Below, one piece after another: positions 35,995 to 45,119 of a stretch of 64,000 nucleotides of DNA (position 1 is its first letter; the number at the start of each line of letters is the position of its first letter). Where the stretch lies: positions 434,001 to 498,000 of the forward strand of contig NZ_NNRM01000017.1 in assembly GCF_002252525.1 (NCBI RefSeq), in the 5' to 3' direction. A model generated the notes under the pieces. It worked only from the letters and a program-made list of their open reading frames with translations. It ran no database searches and was not told the origin of the DNA. This stretch comes from Brucella pseudogrignonensis. Lineage in GTDB: Bacteria > Pseudomonadota > Alphaproteobacteria > Rhizobiales > Rhizobiaceae. A program made the translations under genes and the position numbers.

Positions 35995-37734
35995 TTAGTC
36001 TCTAAGTTCACGACGCAGGATTTTGCCGACATTGGTTTTCGGCAGTGCGTCACGGAATTCGACTTCGCGCGGACGCTTATAGTTGGTGAGGCGCTGGGCG
36101 CAGAAGGACTTCACATCTTCCTCCGTCAGGTTAGGATCGCGGCGCACCACGTAGAGCTTCACGACTTCACCTGAATGTTCGTTTGGAATGCCGACGGCTG
36201 CCGATTCCACGATACCGGGATGTTCCGCAGCCACTTCCTCGATTTCATTCGGATAGACGTTGAAGCCGGAAACGAGGATCATGTCCTTCTTGCGGTCAAC
36301 GATCTTGGTGAAGCCGTTTTCGTCCATGAAGCCCATATCGCCGGTACGGAAGAAACCGTCTGGCATGATAGCGCGGGAAGTTTCATCGGGGCGGTTCCAG
36401 TAGCCGAGCATGACCTGAGGGCCACGCACACAAATCTCGCCCACTTCCCCAAGCGGCTGATCCTTGCCGTCATCATCACGAATGACAATATCGGTCGATG
36501 GCATCGGAAGACCGATGGTCCCGCTAAACTCGGTCGCATCAAGTGCATTGGCTGACGCAACAGGCGAGGTTTCGGAAAGGCCATAGCCTTCCGTTATGTG
36601 ACAACCGGTCATTTGCTGCCAGCGTTCAGCCACAGGGCGTTGCACCGCCATACCGCCACCCAGTGTGAGAATAAGCGGTTTGAAATTCAACGCTTTGAAT
36701 TCATCATTGTTCATCAGGGCATTAAACAGGGTGTTGAGGCCCGGAAAAATATGGAACGGATATTTCTGCAGTTCTTTGACGAATGCAGGAATATCGCGCG
36801 GGTTGGGAATGAGGATATTGCGCGCGCCAAGCTTCATGCCGATCATCGCGTTCACGGTCAGCGCGAAGATATGATAGAGCGGCAATGCGCAAACGAAGTT
36901 GAGTTCCTTCGGTTTGCCCTTGTTCTGGAAGGCTACATCCATCCAGAGCTGCATCTGCTCAACATTGGCGAGAATATTGGTGTGGCTGAGCATTGCGCCT
37001 TTGGAAATGCCTGTGGTGCCGCCGGTATATTGCAGGAAGGCGAGGTCGGAGTTGCCGACCGGAACCGGGTTGAAGGATTTGCCGCGCCCCTGCGTCAACG
37101 CATCCTTGAAGCGCACATGGCCCGGAATATTCCATGCTGGCACCAGCTTCTTTACCTTGCGCACCACCAGATTGATGATGTGGCCTTTAAAGCCATGCAT
37201 ATCACCCATCGTGGCAACAATAATGTTCGGTACATGGATGGAAGCCAGTGATTTTTGAACTGTCGCTGCGAAGTTTTCGAGCACGACCAAAGCTTTTGCA
37301 CCAGAGTCGTTTAGCTGATGCTGAAGCTCGCGCGGTGTATAAAGCGGGTTGACGTTGACGACGACCAGACCGGCACGAAGAATTGCCGAGATAGTAATCG
37401 GATACTGCAGAATATTTGGCATCATGACGGCGACGCGATCACCCTTGACCAATCCACGCGACTGAAGCCAGGCAGCAAGCCCGCGCGAGTTTTCGTCCAG
37501 ATCCTTATAGGATAGATCCTTGCCCATGCAGGTGAATGCTGGCCTGTCTGCAAATTGACGGCACGCATTGGAGATCATGTCGCCAATTGAAGTGGCTTTG
37601 CTCAGATCAATCTCATGCGGAACGCTTTTCGGATAGGATTTCAGCCAAATCTTATCCAGTGCAGGTGATGCTTCAGCTGCAGTGCCCACTGCTGAGCTCG
37701 ACGTGGTTTTGGTTTCTGTTGCCTTTTTTACCAT
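35995..37734 (-). CDS. fadD: Long-chain fatty acid-CoA ligase
   Basis: 579 residues. It activates fatty acids through an acyl-AMP intermediate. The P-loop-like AMP motif is YTGGTTGISKGAMLSH, the adenylate motif is EGYGLSETSP, and the C-terminal domain has TGDMGFMDENGF, DRKKDMI and a final catalytic lysine region (LPKTNVGKILRREL). The ATG at 37734 is preferred because GGGGAGAAGG directly precedes it; a much longer in-frame extension lacks family character. An LiuR/PsrA-like palindrome lies upstream. Confidence 0.94.
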   Translation of the reverse strand: MVKKATETKTTSSSAVGTAAEASPALDKIWLKSYPKSVPHEIDLSKATSIGDMISNACRQFADRPAFTCMGKDLSYKDLDENSRGLAAWLQSRGLVKGDRVAVMMPNILQYPITISAILRAGLVVVNVNPLYTPRELQHQLNDSGAKALVVLENFAATVQKSLASIHVPNIIVATMGDMHGFKGHIINLVVRKVKKLVPAWNIPGHVRFKDALTQGRGKSFNPVPVGNSDLAFLQYTGGTTGISKGAMLSHTNILANVEQMQLWMDVAFQNKGKPKELNFVCALPLYHIFALTVNAMIGMKLGARNILIPNPRDIPAFVKELQKYPFHIFPGLNTLFNALMNNDEFKALNFKPLILTLGGGMAVQRPVAERWQQMTGCHITEGYGLSETSPVASANALDATEFSGTIGLPMPSTDIVIRDDDGKDQPLGEVGEICVRGPQVMLGYWNRPDETSRAIMPDGFFRTGDMGFMDENGFTKIVDRKKDMILVSGFNVYPNEIEEVAAEHPGIVESAAVGIPNEHSGEVVKLYVVRRDPNLTEEDVKSFCAQRLTNYKRPREVEFRDALPKTNVGKILRRELRD

Positions 37735-37877
37735 GCCTTCTCCCCGGATTGCTCCGTCCGTTGTTTGAGCAGCAAGCCCGCCACCCTTCTCCCAATGATG
37801 CCAGATCCTCAATAAAGGAAAGGCACGCTCCTCAAAAATTAATGTGGTCGACTTTCGTCGTAATCGCAAGAGTTACA

Positions 37878-37893
37878 TTGACGTAAGCGTAAA
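37878..37893. promoter_or_regulatory. Candidate operator upstream of fadD
   Basis: TTGACGTAAGCGTAAA is an imperfect palindrome with arms TTGACG/CGTAAA. It recalls the sites of MerR-type LiuR regulators that control branched-chain amino acid and fatty acid degradation. It lies about 145 bases from the fadD start. The rest of the 250-base gap holds a GAGAGAACGTCTCTC hairpin at about 37902-37917 and nothing else recognisable. Confidence 0.35.
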
Positions 37894-37984
37894 TTAAAAT
37901 TTGAGAGAACGTCTCTCCCAATAATTACGGAGAGGGGATCACGATGCGGTGAGGCAATGTCTATTGGAGATACAAAGTGCAGCT

Positions 37985-38614
37985 TTACGCGACAGGAACC
38001 GGTTCGCGGCGCATGGATTTCATCATGGTTTTGATGGCTTTTCCGCCATCGCTGACCAGATCGAACCCGCGTTCACTTCTGAGCCATTCATTGAGCAGGC
38101 CACCCAACACGGCGAGCAGGATTTGCGCGGCTGAAAGGGAAGTCCATTCGCTGGAAAGCTCTCCGCGTCGTTCTGCAACTTCGAGCAATCCTGTAAAAAG
38201 CGAAAGCACATTCGCGCGGGCTTCTTTTAGATGCTCAACAAGCGGAGCGATCTCGCCGACATATTCACAACGTTGGTGGATGATAGTGAATAGATTCTGC
38301 TGCCGCTCATTGGTGATGAACAGTTCAAGTGCTGTTAGGATCGACTGTTCAAGAACATAAAGAGGATTGGGATGGTCACAGGCCGCCGCCTGTAGCATAA
38401 TCTCTTCATGTGGGAAGCGAGTGCGGTTGATTAGCGCTTGAAAAATGTCGAGCTTGTCGTGAAAATGGAAGTAGATCGCACCGCGTGTCACACCAGCATG
38501 ACCCGCAATCTCCATCAGAGTAGATTGCGTTAAACCGCGTTCCAGAAAGACATGCTCGGCGGCCGTCAGAATAGCATCACGGGTTTCCGCGGCCTCGGCT
38601 TTGGTCCTGCGCAT
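37985..38614 (-). CDS. bepR: TetR-family repressor of the bepDE efflux operon
   Basis: 209 residues: an N-terminal TetR HTH (STLMEIAGHAGVTRGAIYFHF) and the AcrR/TtgR-type C-terminal ligand domain. It is divergent from an RND adaptor and pump pair, the layout of the Brucella suis bepR-bepDE locus. It should bind the inverted repeat at 38747-38764 and be released by toxic hydrophobic compounds or bile salts. The name is assigned from arrangement and family. Confidence 0.85.
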   Translation of the reverse strand: MRRTKAEAAETRDAILTAAEHVFLERGLTQSTLMEIAGHAGVTRGAIYFHFHDKLDIFQALINRTRFPHEEIMLQAAACDHPNPLYVLEQSILTALELFITNERQQNLFTIIHQRCEYVGEIAPLVEHLKEARANVLSLFTGLLEVAERRGELSSEWTSLSAAQILLAVLGGLLNEWLRSERGFDLVSDGGKAIKTMMKSMRREPVPVA

Positions 38615-38717
38615 TCGGGTTCTTTCGATATTCCAAGGTGAATAAAAACCCCAAAGCCGTCTCGGGATTTTACTTCACAATTGGGATAAATCATTCGTGA
38701 TATGTAACATTAGGTGA

Positions 38718-38764
38718 TTGACTATAACACGGTAATTCGTATTTACAAACATTCGTGTATGTTT
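38718..38764 (+). promoter_or_regulatory. bepDE promoter and candidate BepR operator
   Basis: -35 TTGACT (38718-38723) and -10 TATTTA (38740-38745) with a 16-base spacer. The inverted repeat AAACAT-N6-ATGTTT (38747-38764) follows directly, where the transcript should begin. The position is right for repression by the divergently encoded TetR protein. Confidence 0.55.
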
Positions 38765-38803
38765 ATTCGGCCGCACCGTGCGACATCAAGGGCAACTCCC
38801 ATT

Positions 38804-40006
38804 ATGACCATGAACCGTTCTATTCGGCTTTTTGCGGCAGGAGCCGCATTTTTCATTATTGCAGGACAGTCTGCCTATGCGCAGGCGCCAGGAGGGGCTA
38901 CGCCACCACCTCCGCCGGTCACTGTTACAGAACTCAAGGCGCAGAACGTTTCAGTCCCTTATGAATATGCCGCTCGCGTGAGCGCATATCGTGATGTTCA
39001 GGTGCGTGCTCGCGTTGGCGGCATTCTTTTGCATCGCAACTTTATTGAAGGCACGGAAGTCAAAGCTGGCGACGTGCTTTTCGAGATCGATCCGGCACCA
39101 TATGAGGCTGAAGCTGCTCGCGCACAGGCGCAGGTTGCGCAGGCTGAGGCTACCTATCAGCAGTCGATCCGCGATGCGGAACGGGCCGAGCAGCTCGTTC
39201 AGCAGAAGGTGCAGAGCACAGCCGTCCGTGATACTGCCCTGGCGACGCGAGACCTTAACAAGGCTGCAGTTGCGGCTGCCAAGGCGCAGTTGCGCACGGC
39301 AGAACTGAACCTGAGCTATACCAAGGTTACGGCGCCTATCAGCGGCATCACCAGTCTCGAACAGGTTTCCGAAGGCAGTCTGATCGGTACGGATGCTTCG
39401 TCGAGCCTGCTGACATCGATCACCCAGATCAATCCGGTTTACGTCAACTTCTCCTTCACGGACTCGGAAGCTGCGGAAATCCGCAAGCTGCGTGAAGCAC
39501 GCGGAGCGACGGGACAGGATGCGGATCGTCTACGCATCCGGATTCTGTTTGGTGACGGTGATGCCTATGACCATGAAGGCACCATCGACTTCACATCCTC
39601 GTCGCTCGATACGGAAACCGGAACGCTTGGCGCCCGTGCTGTCGTTGACAATCCTGATCAGCGCTTGATCCCAGGTCAGTTTGTTCGCGCATCGATCCTT
39701 GGCGTAACCATCGACAACGCAATTCTGGTTCCAAAAGCGGCTCTGATGCAAAGCCCGCAAGGCCAGTTCGTCTATGTTGTGAACAAGGAAAACGTTGCGG
39801 AAGTTCGGCCAGTTACGGTTTCCCGCGAACTGACGGATGCATGGCTCGTCAGCAAAGGCGTTCAGGCTGGCGACCGTATCATCACCGAAGGTGTGATCAA
39901 GGCGGCCCCAGGCAAAACGGTTCAGCCGGTTGAAGCTTCAGCTGAGAAGGCTGCAAGCGAAGCTGGAGCAGAGGCCGGAAAAGAACAGGCGGCAGACAAG
40001 CAATGA
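38804..40006 (+). CDS. bepD: RND efflux adaptor (BepD-like)
   Basis: About 400 residues from ATG 38804 (a second ATG two codons on is equally possible). A Sec signal peptide ends AQSAYAQ-like without a lipobox cysteine, so it is probably anchored only by partners. It has the lipoyl halves ([14 protein letters not shown] and [11 protein letters not shown]), a long alpha hairpin rich in Ala/Gln, a beta barrel and an Ala/Glu-rich tail. It is coupled to the pump gene by an ATGA overlap. In Brucella, BepDE with BepC exports bile salts, dyes and drugs. Confidence 0.9.
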   Translation: MTMNRSIRLFAAGAAFFIIAGQSAYAQAPGGATPPPPPVTVTELKAQNVSVPYEYAARVSAYRDVQVRARVGGILLHRNFIEGTEVKAGDVLFEIDPAPYEAEAARAQAQVAQAEATYQQSIRDAERAEQLVQQKVQSTAVRDTALATRDLNKAAVAAAKAQLRTAELNLSYTKVTAPISGITSLEQVSEGSLIGTDASSSLLTSITQINPVYVNFSFTDSEAAEIRKLREARGATGQDADRLRIRILFGDGDAYDHEGTIDFTSSSLDTETGTLGARAVVDNPDQRLIPGQFVRASILGVTIDNAILVPKAALMQSPQGQFVYVVNKENVAEVRPVTVSRELTDAWLVSKGVQAGDRIITEGVIKAAPGKTVQPVEASAEKAASEAGAEAGKEQAADKQ

Positions 40007-43000
40007 ATAGATTCTTCGTCGACCGTCCGGTTTTCGCGGCGGTCATCTCCATCATCATTGTGCTGGCAGGCCTCATTGCGATGCGGATCCTGCCTGTCGC
40101 GCAATATCCCGAGCTGACGCCGCCCCAGGTTGTCGTCAGCGCGACCTATCCGGGCGCAAGTGCTGAAACGGTCACGCAAACCGTTGCGGCACCGCTTGAG
40201 CAGCAGATCAATGGCGTCGAGAACATGCTTTATATGCAGTCCTCGAGCCTTGGCAGCGGCACCATGCAGCTGACCGTGACCTTTGCTCTGGGCACCGATC
40301 CGGATCAGGCAACGATCAACGTCAACAACCGTGTTCAGCGTGCAACTTCGTCTCTGCCGCAGGAAGTGCAGCGTCTCGGCGTGACCGTCGATAAGCGCTC
40401 CAGCACCATTCTCGGCATGGTGGCGATGTTCTCCACCACGGATCGCTATGACCGTACCTATGTTGGTAACTACGCGCTTTTGAACGTCATCGACGACCTC
40501 AAGCGCCTTACTGGTGTGGGCGATGTTCAGCTTCTCGGCAACATCGATTATTCGATGCGCGTCTGGCTGCGTCCGGACAAGCTTGCACAGTATAATCTGA
40601 CACCAACCGATGTTCAGACGGCAATTCAGGAACAGAACGCACAGTTTGCGGCAGGTCGCTTTGGCGATCAGCCTGATCCGCAGGCAGGGCCGTTTACTTA
40701 CACGGCAACAACGCAAGGCCGTTTGCCGGACGCATCAGCGTTCGAAAACATCATTCTTCGTTCCGACAAGAATGCTGCAACGCTGCGTCTTAAGGACGTT
40801 GCCCGTGTGGAACTGGGTACAGAAAGCTATCTGGTAGATAGCGCCCTCAACGGCACTCCGGCTGTTCCGATTGCGATTTATCTGCAGCCGGGCGCCAACG
40901 CGCTCAACACGATGGAGCTTATTCAGAGCCGCATGGCGGAGCTGAAAACAAGCTTCCCTGAAGGTATCGACTATTCGGTTCCATTCGATACGACCAAGTT
41001 CATTAAGGTCTCTGTCGAGGAAGTGATCCATACTTTCATCGAGGCTATCATCCTCGTTGTTCTGGTGGTCTTCATCTTCCTTCAGAACTGGCGTGCAACG
41101 CTTATTCCAGTCATCGCGGTTCCGATCTCGATTATCGGTACATTCGCAGGCATGTATGTGCTTGGCTTCTCCATCAACCTGCTGACATTGTTCGGTCTGG
41201 TTCTGGCGATCGGTATCGTCGTGGACGACGCCATCGTGGTGTTGGAAAACGTCGAACGCATTATGACGACCGAGAAACTGCCGCCACGCGAAGCTGCCAT
41301 CAAGGCAATGAGCGAAGTGACAGGGCCGGTAATTGCGATTGTTCTGGTGCTCTGCGCCGTGTTCATTCCGGTCGCTTTCATGGGCGGTCTGGTCGGCGAA
41401 ATGTATAAGCAGTTCGCTGTTACGATTGCGATTTCGGTGACGATCTCCGGTATCGTGGCTTTGACGCTGACGCCCGCACTCTGCGCGCTGATCCTGAAGC
41501 CCGGCCATCATGAGCCGATGCTGCCATTTCGTATCTTCAACCGCTTCTTCGACAGTTTGACGCGCGGTTATACCAACGGCGTGCGCTTCTTCCTGAAACG
41601 CGCTGCTATTGGCTTGCTGATTTTTGCAGGTCTGTTGGGCGGTACATATTATCTCTTTGAGAAAGTACCGGGATCGCTTCTGCCAGACGAAGATCAGGGC
41701 TTCCTGTTCAGTGTGGCCATCCTGCCGCCAGCGGCATCGCTGGAGCGCACAAGTGCGGTTCTTCATGAGGCCAGCGAAAATATTCGTAAGCATCCCGCGG
41801 TAGAAAGCGTGTTTGAAGTCTCCGGCTTCGACCTGCTCTCGGGTGGTCTTAAGACCAGTGCCGGTACGATGTTCATCATGCTCAAGGACTGGAAAGAACG
41901 CACGACGCCGGATCTCGACGCGCGCAATCTGCCCGGTGCAATCATGGGTATGAATGCGGGCATTCAGGATGGTCTGGTTCTGGCATTCAACCCACCTCCG
42001 ATCATGGGTCTCAGCACGACCGGCGGTTTCGAACTTTACGTGCAGGATCGTACGGGTGGCGGTGTTGAATCGCTGACTAATGCGACCAAGCTTCTGACAG
42101 ATGCCGCGGCCAAGCGCCCGGAACTGACGGGTGTGCGCACAACGTTTGATCCGAACGTGCCGCAGTATGATATCCAGCTTGACCGTGAAAAAGCCAAGGC
42201 GATGGGCGTGCCGATCAATTCGGTCTTCACCGCCATGCAGGCGACCTTCGGTAGCGTTTACGTCAACGACTTTACGCTTTATGGCCGCAACTATCAGGTC
42301 AATCTGCAGTCGGAAGCCGAGTTCCGCCGCGACCCGAGCGATTTGAAGCATGTGTTTGTGCGCGCCGATTCTGGCAGCATGATCCCGCTGAGCGCGCTGG
42401 TAACGGTCAAGCGCGTTGTTGGCCCTGATCAGCTTGAACGTTTCAACGCGTTTAATGCGGCTAAGGTCACGGGTAATCCGGCACCGGGTTACACGTCGGG
42501 TGACTCGATCAAGGCGATGCAGGAAGTGGCTGCTGAAGTGCTCCCGCAGGGCTATCAGATTGCCTGGACTGGCTCCGCCTATCAGGAAGTCACGACAAGC
42601 GGCAGCGGTAGTCAGGCTATGATCTTCGGCTTGCTCATGGTGTTCCTGATCCTTGCCGCCCAGTATGAACGCTGGAGCCTGCCACTGGCAGTCATTACCG
42701 CTGTGCCTTTTGCGATCTTCGGTGCATTGCTGGCAACTGATCTGCGTGGTCTGACCAACGACGTCTACTTCCAGATCGGTCTGGTGACGCTCATAGGTCT
42801 CGCGGCAAAGAACGCGATTCTGATCGTGGAATTTGCAGTGTTGCAACGCGAAGAGGGTAAGTCAGCCATCGAAGCTGCTGCTGAGGCTGCTCGCCTGCGC
42901 TTCCGTCCGATTGTGATGACGTCACTGGCGTTCATCCTTGGTGTGGTCCCGCTGGCAATCAGCTCTGGTGCAGGTTCGGCAAGCCGTCACTCGATCGGTA

Positions 43001-43176
43001 CCGGCGTTATCGGTGGTATGTTGGCTGCGACCTTCATCGCGACCTTCTTCATTCCGATGTTCTATAGCCTGATCGCACGCAAGCCGCCTAAAAAGCGTCC
43101 TGATGATGTAGCTGGAGCGCCAGCGCCTGTGCAGCAGCAGGCAGCACATGGCGACGAGAGCGGTGCGACGCACTAA
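40003..43176 (+). CDS. bepE: RND multidrug efflux pump (BepE-like, AcrB class), 1057 aa
   Basis: Typical AcrB-size RND pump. The N-terminus [20 protein letters not shown] starts helix 1; the proton-relay aspartates are in [13 protein letters not shown]. The conserved [10 protein letters not shown] segment lies near the end, and the hydrophilic tail has Pro/Gln-rich residues. The HAE1 family signatures and length agree with multidrug pumps that take up amphiphiles from the periplasm and outer leaflet. It ends just before paired terminators. Confidence 0.95.
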   Translation: MNRFFVDRPVFAAVISIIIVLAGLIAMRILPVAQYPELTPPQVVVSATYPGASAETVTQTVAAPLEQQINGVENMLYMQSSSLGSGTMQLTVTFALGTDPDQATINVNNRVQRATSSLPQEVQRLGVTVDKRSSTILGMVAMFSTTDRYDRTYVGNYALLNVIDDLKRLTGVGDVQLLGNIDYSMRVWLRPDKLAQYNLTPTDVQTAIQEQNAQFAAGRFGDQPDPQAGPFTYTATTQGRLPDASAFENIILRSDKNAATLRLKDVARVELGTESYLVDSALNGTPAVPIAIYLQPGANALNTMELIQSRMAELKTSFPEGIDYSVPFDTTKFIKVSVEEVIHTFIEAIILVVLVVFIFLQNWRATLIPVIAVPISIIGTFAGMYVLGFSINLLTLFGLVLAIGIVVDDAIVVLENVERIMTTEKLPPREAAIKAMSEVTGPVIAIVLVLCAVFIPVAFMGGLVGEMYKQFAVTIAISVTISGIVALTLTPALCALILKPGHHEPMLPFRIFNRFFDSLTRGYTNGVRFFLKRAAIGLLIFAGLLGGTYYLFEKVPGSLLPDEDQGFLFSVAILPPAASLERTSAVLHEASENIRKHPAVESVFEVSGFDLLSGGLKTSAGTMFIMLKDWKERTTPDLDARNLPGAIMGMNAGIQDGLVLAFNPPPIMGLSTTGGFELYVQDRTGGGVESLTNATKLLTDAAAKRPELTGVRTTFDPNVPQYDIQLDREKAKAMGVPINSVFTAMQATFGSVYVNDFTLYGRNYQVNLQSEAEFRRDPSDLKHVFVRADSGSMIPLSALVTVKRVVGPDQLERFNAFNAAKVTGNPAPGYTSGDSIKAMQEVAAEVLPQGYQIAWTGSAYQEVTTSGSGSQAMIFGLLMVFLILAAQYERWSLPLAVITAVPFAIFGALLATDLRGLTNDVYFQIGLVTLIGLAAKNAILIVEFAVLQREEGKSAIEAAAEAARLRFRPIVMTSLAFILGVVPLAISSGAGSASRHSIGTGVIGGMLAATFIATFFIPMFYSLIARKPPKKRPDDVAGAPAPVQQQAAHGDESGATH

Positions 43177-43186
43177 AAGTGATCAG

Positions 43187-43258
43187 CCCCGGCATATTCC
43201 TACGGATGTGCCGGGGTTAGAGAATAAGAAAAAGCCCCGCTCTCAAGCGGGGCTTTTT
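43187..43258 (+). terminator. Tandem terminator hairpins after bepE
   Basis: The first hairpin has arms CCCCGGCA/TGCCGGGG (43187-43216). The second has arms AAAGCCCCGC/GCGGGGCTTT (43231-43256) with a TTTTT tail and is a strong intrinsic terminator. The 190 bases after it up to the small gene hold nothing I recognise. Confidence 0.85.
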
Positions 43259-43445
43259 GTTGAATGCCGTAAGGCGCCAACGGAGCATCTGATGACTCAA
43301 GCGCATCCTATGGCCCATCATTATTTGGAAGCTTATGTGCGAAGTCTACCAAGCGCTATCCGCACCTGTTCGCTACGCTTCGTCAAAATCCATCGCCATC
43401 TACAGGCTCGTGACCGACAATCTATCTCGGGATCACCTGACTTTC

Positions 43446-43610
43446 TTAGAAATGCGTCATTATGCTTTGAGCAATCGCCCAAAGGATAATTGCTGCAGGA
43501 ACAGTCAGGCACGCCAGAAAAATCCCAAAGAACACATAGGTTGCTTCATTCGGCGACCGCTGGGTCTGTGCAGGAGACTTGTGCCAATGAGTGCTGATGC
43601 CTTGGTACAT
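43446..43610 (-). CDS. Small single-pass membrane protein, 54 aa
   Basis: ATG 43610 follows an excellent Shine-Dalgarno run (GGAGGA about seven bases away, preceded by another GAGGAG). The product starts MYQGISTHWHKSPAQTQRSP, then has one hydrophobic helix at about residues 24-49 (YVFFGIFLACLTVPAAIILW), and ends MTHF. The cytosolic or periplasmic head is polar and His/Gln-rich. I do not recognise the family. It resembles the small subunits or accessory peptides of respiratory and transport complexes in size only. A strong ribosome site and clean helix argue that it is real. Confidence 0.65.
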   Translation of the reverse strand: MYQGISTHWHKSPAQTQRSPNEATYVFFGIFLACLTVPAAIILWAIAQSIMTHF

Positions 43611-43991
43611 GTATAATTCCTCCTTCTCCTCGATTTTGATTATCGATTAAAAGAAGAATTCTTCAAGAACAAATAAACATATGGATTTATTGGGAAAATG
43701 TGATATAAGGCGATACGAAATTACATAATAAGACGCGATTTAGCGCTTTAATTTCCTGAAAATCCAATTCAATATTTTGATTTCAAATAATTTTACTTAT
43801 GTACTGTAAGTATCGAATGGTCGGAAATTTCAATAATCACTGAAAATTCGCGGTGCTGCGTTCCCGTTGGTGCGACAAAATGGCACGAAATTCTGCGGCG
43901 TGCGTCGGTCAAAGAGTTGGCATGAACGGGCGTAACCCGCCGAACAGATGATTCTGTCACGCGATTCATGCGCAGCTGTTGCAGGTCTTAA
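43611..43991. other. AT-rich gap
   Basis: About 380 bases between the small membrane protein gene and the binding-protein gene. The first 25 bases hold the Shine-Dalgarno of the small gene. GAAGAATTCTTC at 43653-43664 is a perfect 12-base palindrome that could be an operator. The remainder is unusually AT-rich with no open frame worth calling. Confidence 0.5.
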
Positions 43992-44837
43992 TCAATAGAA
44001 GCTGGTTGGGAAGTAGCGCAGATAGAGCTCTGTGAGTTTGCCCTGCTGCTGTAATGACTGCAACGCACTGTTAAAAGCGATTGCCAGAGCAGCATTCTTT
44101 TGAGCGACAGCAATTGTCAGACCTGAGCCAAGATATTGCGGTGCCAGATATGGCCCGTCTGTGAAGACGCAGCAATCATGAGCCTGATCACTTTCAAGCC
44201 AGAATGACAGCGACATGCCGTCATCAAAAGCAGCGGTGATCTCACCTTTTTGCAGTGAAGCTAAGAGAGCAGCTCGGTCGGGAAATGATTTGGCAACGGC
44301 TTGTGGAAAATATGCTTTTAAAAGCTGTTCATGCGCAGAGCCTGCTACAACGCCAATGTCTTTGCCGCGTGTTGAAATCGCCGCAGGTTCGGAAAAGCTA
44401 TTTGCTTTTTTGGTTATGAAGCGTGCGGGAAAGCGCATATAGGCGCGGGTGAAAACGAATTTCTGCCGGCTTTGCGCATTGACACTCAAGCCTGCGATGA
44501 TTGCTTCCGCTTCACCACTTTCCAGCTTGGCTTCAAGTTCATTCCAGGGAACAGCCTCGATCTGGCATATGTCGCTCAATCCCATCTGACTGCAGAGCGT
44601 TTTCGCAAGGTCAATATTGTAGCCTGAAAGTTGTCCGGCTTCGTTAAGTGCATTGAAGGGCGGGAAATCGAGCGTCGTCACGAAGCGCAGCCGATTAAGT
44701 CCCTGAAGGGATGGCAAGGCCAGCCTTTCCTTCTGGTTGAAGAAGTCAGGTGCCTTGGGCGCGGGCTGGGCGCCGACGGAGATGCTGCTGGCAAGCCAGC
44801 AAGTTGCAACCGCTATGCTCAAAAGGTGCCGTTTCAT
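43992..44837 (-). CDS. Amino-acid-type periplasmic solute-binding protein (family 3)
   Basis: 281 residues with a Sec signal peptide (ending ISVGAQ). The mature protein has the SBP_bac_3 fold: LDFPPFNALNEAGQLSGYNI near the start, then AIIAGLSVNAQSRQKFVFTRAY. The family binds polar amino acids or opines. No permease or ATPase is adjacent, so it is an orphan that may serve a distant transporter or act in sensing. It lies in AT-rich DNA on both sides. Confidence 0.85.
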   Translation of the reverse strand: MKRHLLSIAVATCWLASSISVGAQPAPKAPDFFNQKERLALPSLQGLNRLRFVTTLDFPPFNALNEAGQLSGYNIDLAKTLCSQMGLSDICQIEAVPWNELEAKLESGEAEAIIAGLSVNAQSRQKFVFTRAYMRFPARFITKKANSFSEPAAISTRGKDIGVVAGSAHEQLLKAYFPQAVAKSFPDRAALLASLQKGEITAAFDDGMSLSFWLESDQAHDCCVFTDGPYLAPQYLGSGLTIAVAQKNAALAIAFNSALQSLQQQGKLTELYLRYFPTSFY

Positions 44838-45119
44838 TGGAGCCTTGTGTAAGCAATATCTGATAATTTCACGTTAATAGAGCCTATGTGGAAAACTATG
44901 CAATGAATTTGAATGGGTTGGCATTAATTTGACCGTAAAGATCCTGAATATAGTTATATTTAAATAATTCTGTTTCAATTTAAAATAGAATGAAATAAAT
45001 ATCTATATAGAGGGGTTATTTTCTAAATACATAATTTAGTTAAATAAATAATCCTCATCAAGCATTATAATAAATATTAGTGAAAAATAAAAATAGTCCA
45101 TTAGTAGTGCGGGGGTACT
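44838..45119. other. AT-rich gap upstream of the glycosyltransferase
   Basis: 282 bases of about 70 percent AT. Apart from GCGGGGG just before the glycosyltransferase ATG I see no gene, strong hairpin or clear -35/-10 pair. The composition is unlike most intergenic DNA in the window. Confidence 0.5.

Noticed and set aside
40735-42846. Very long open frame (703 codons) on the minus strand inside bepE
   Set aside because: It mirrors the codon structure of the pump gene, has no ribosome site or domain, and the plus frame is an unmistakable RND protein.
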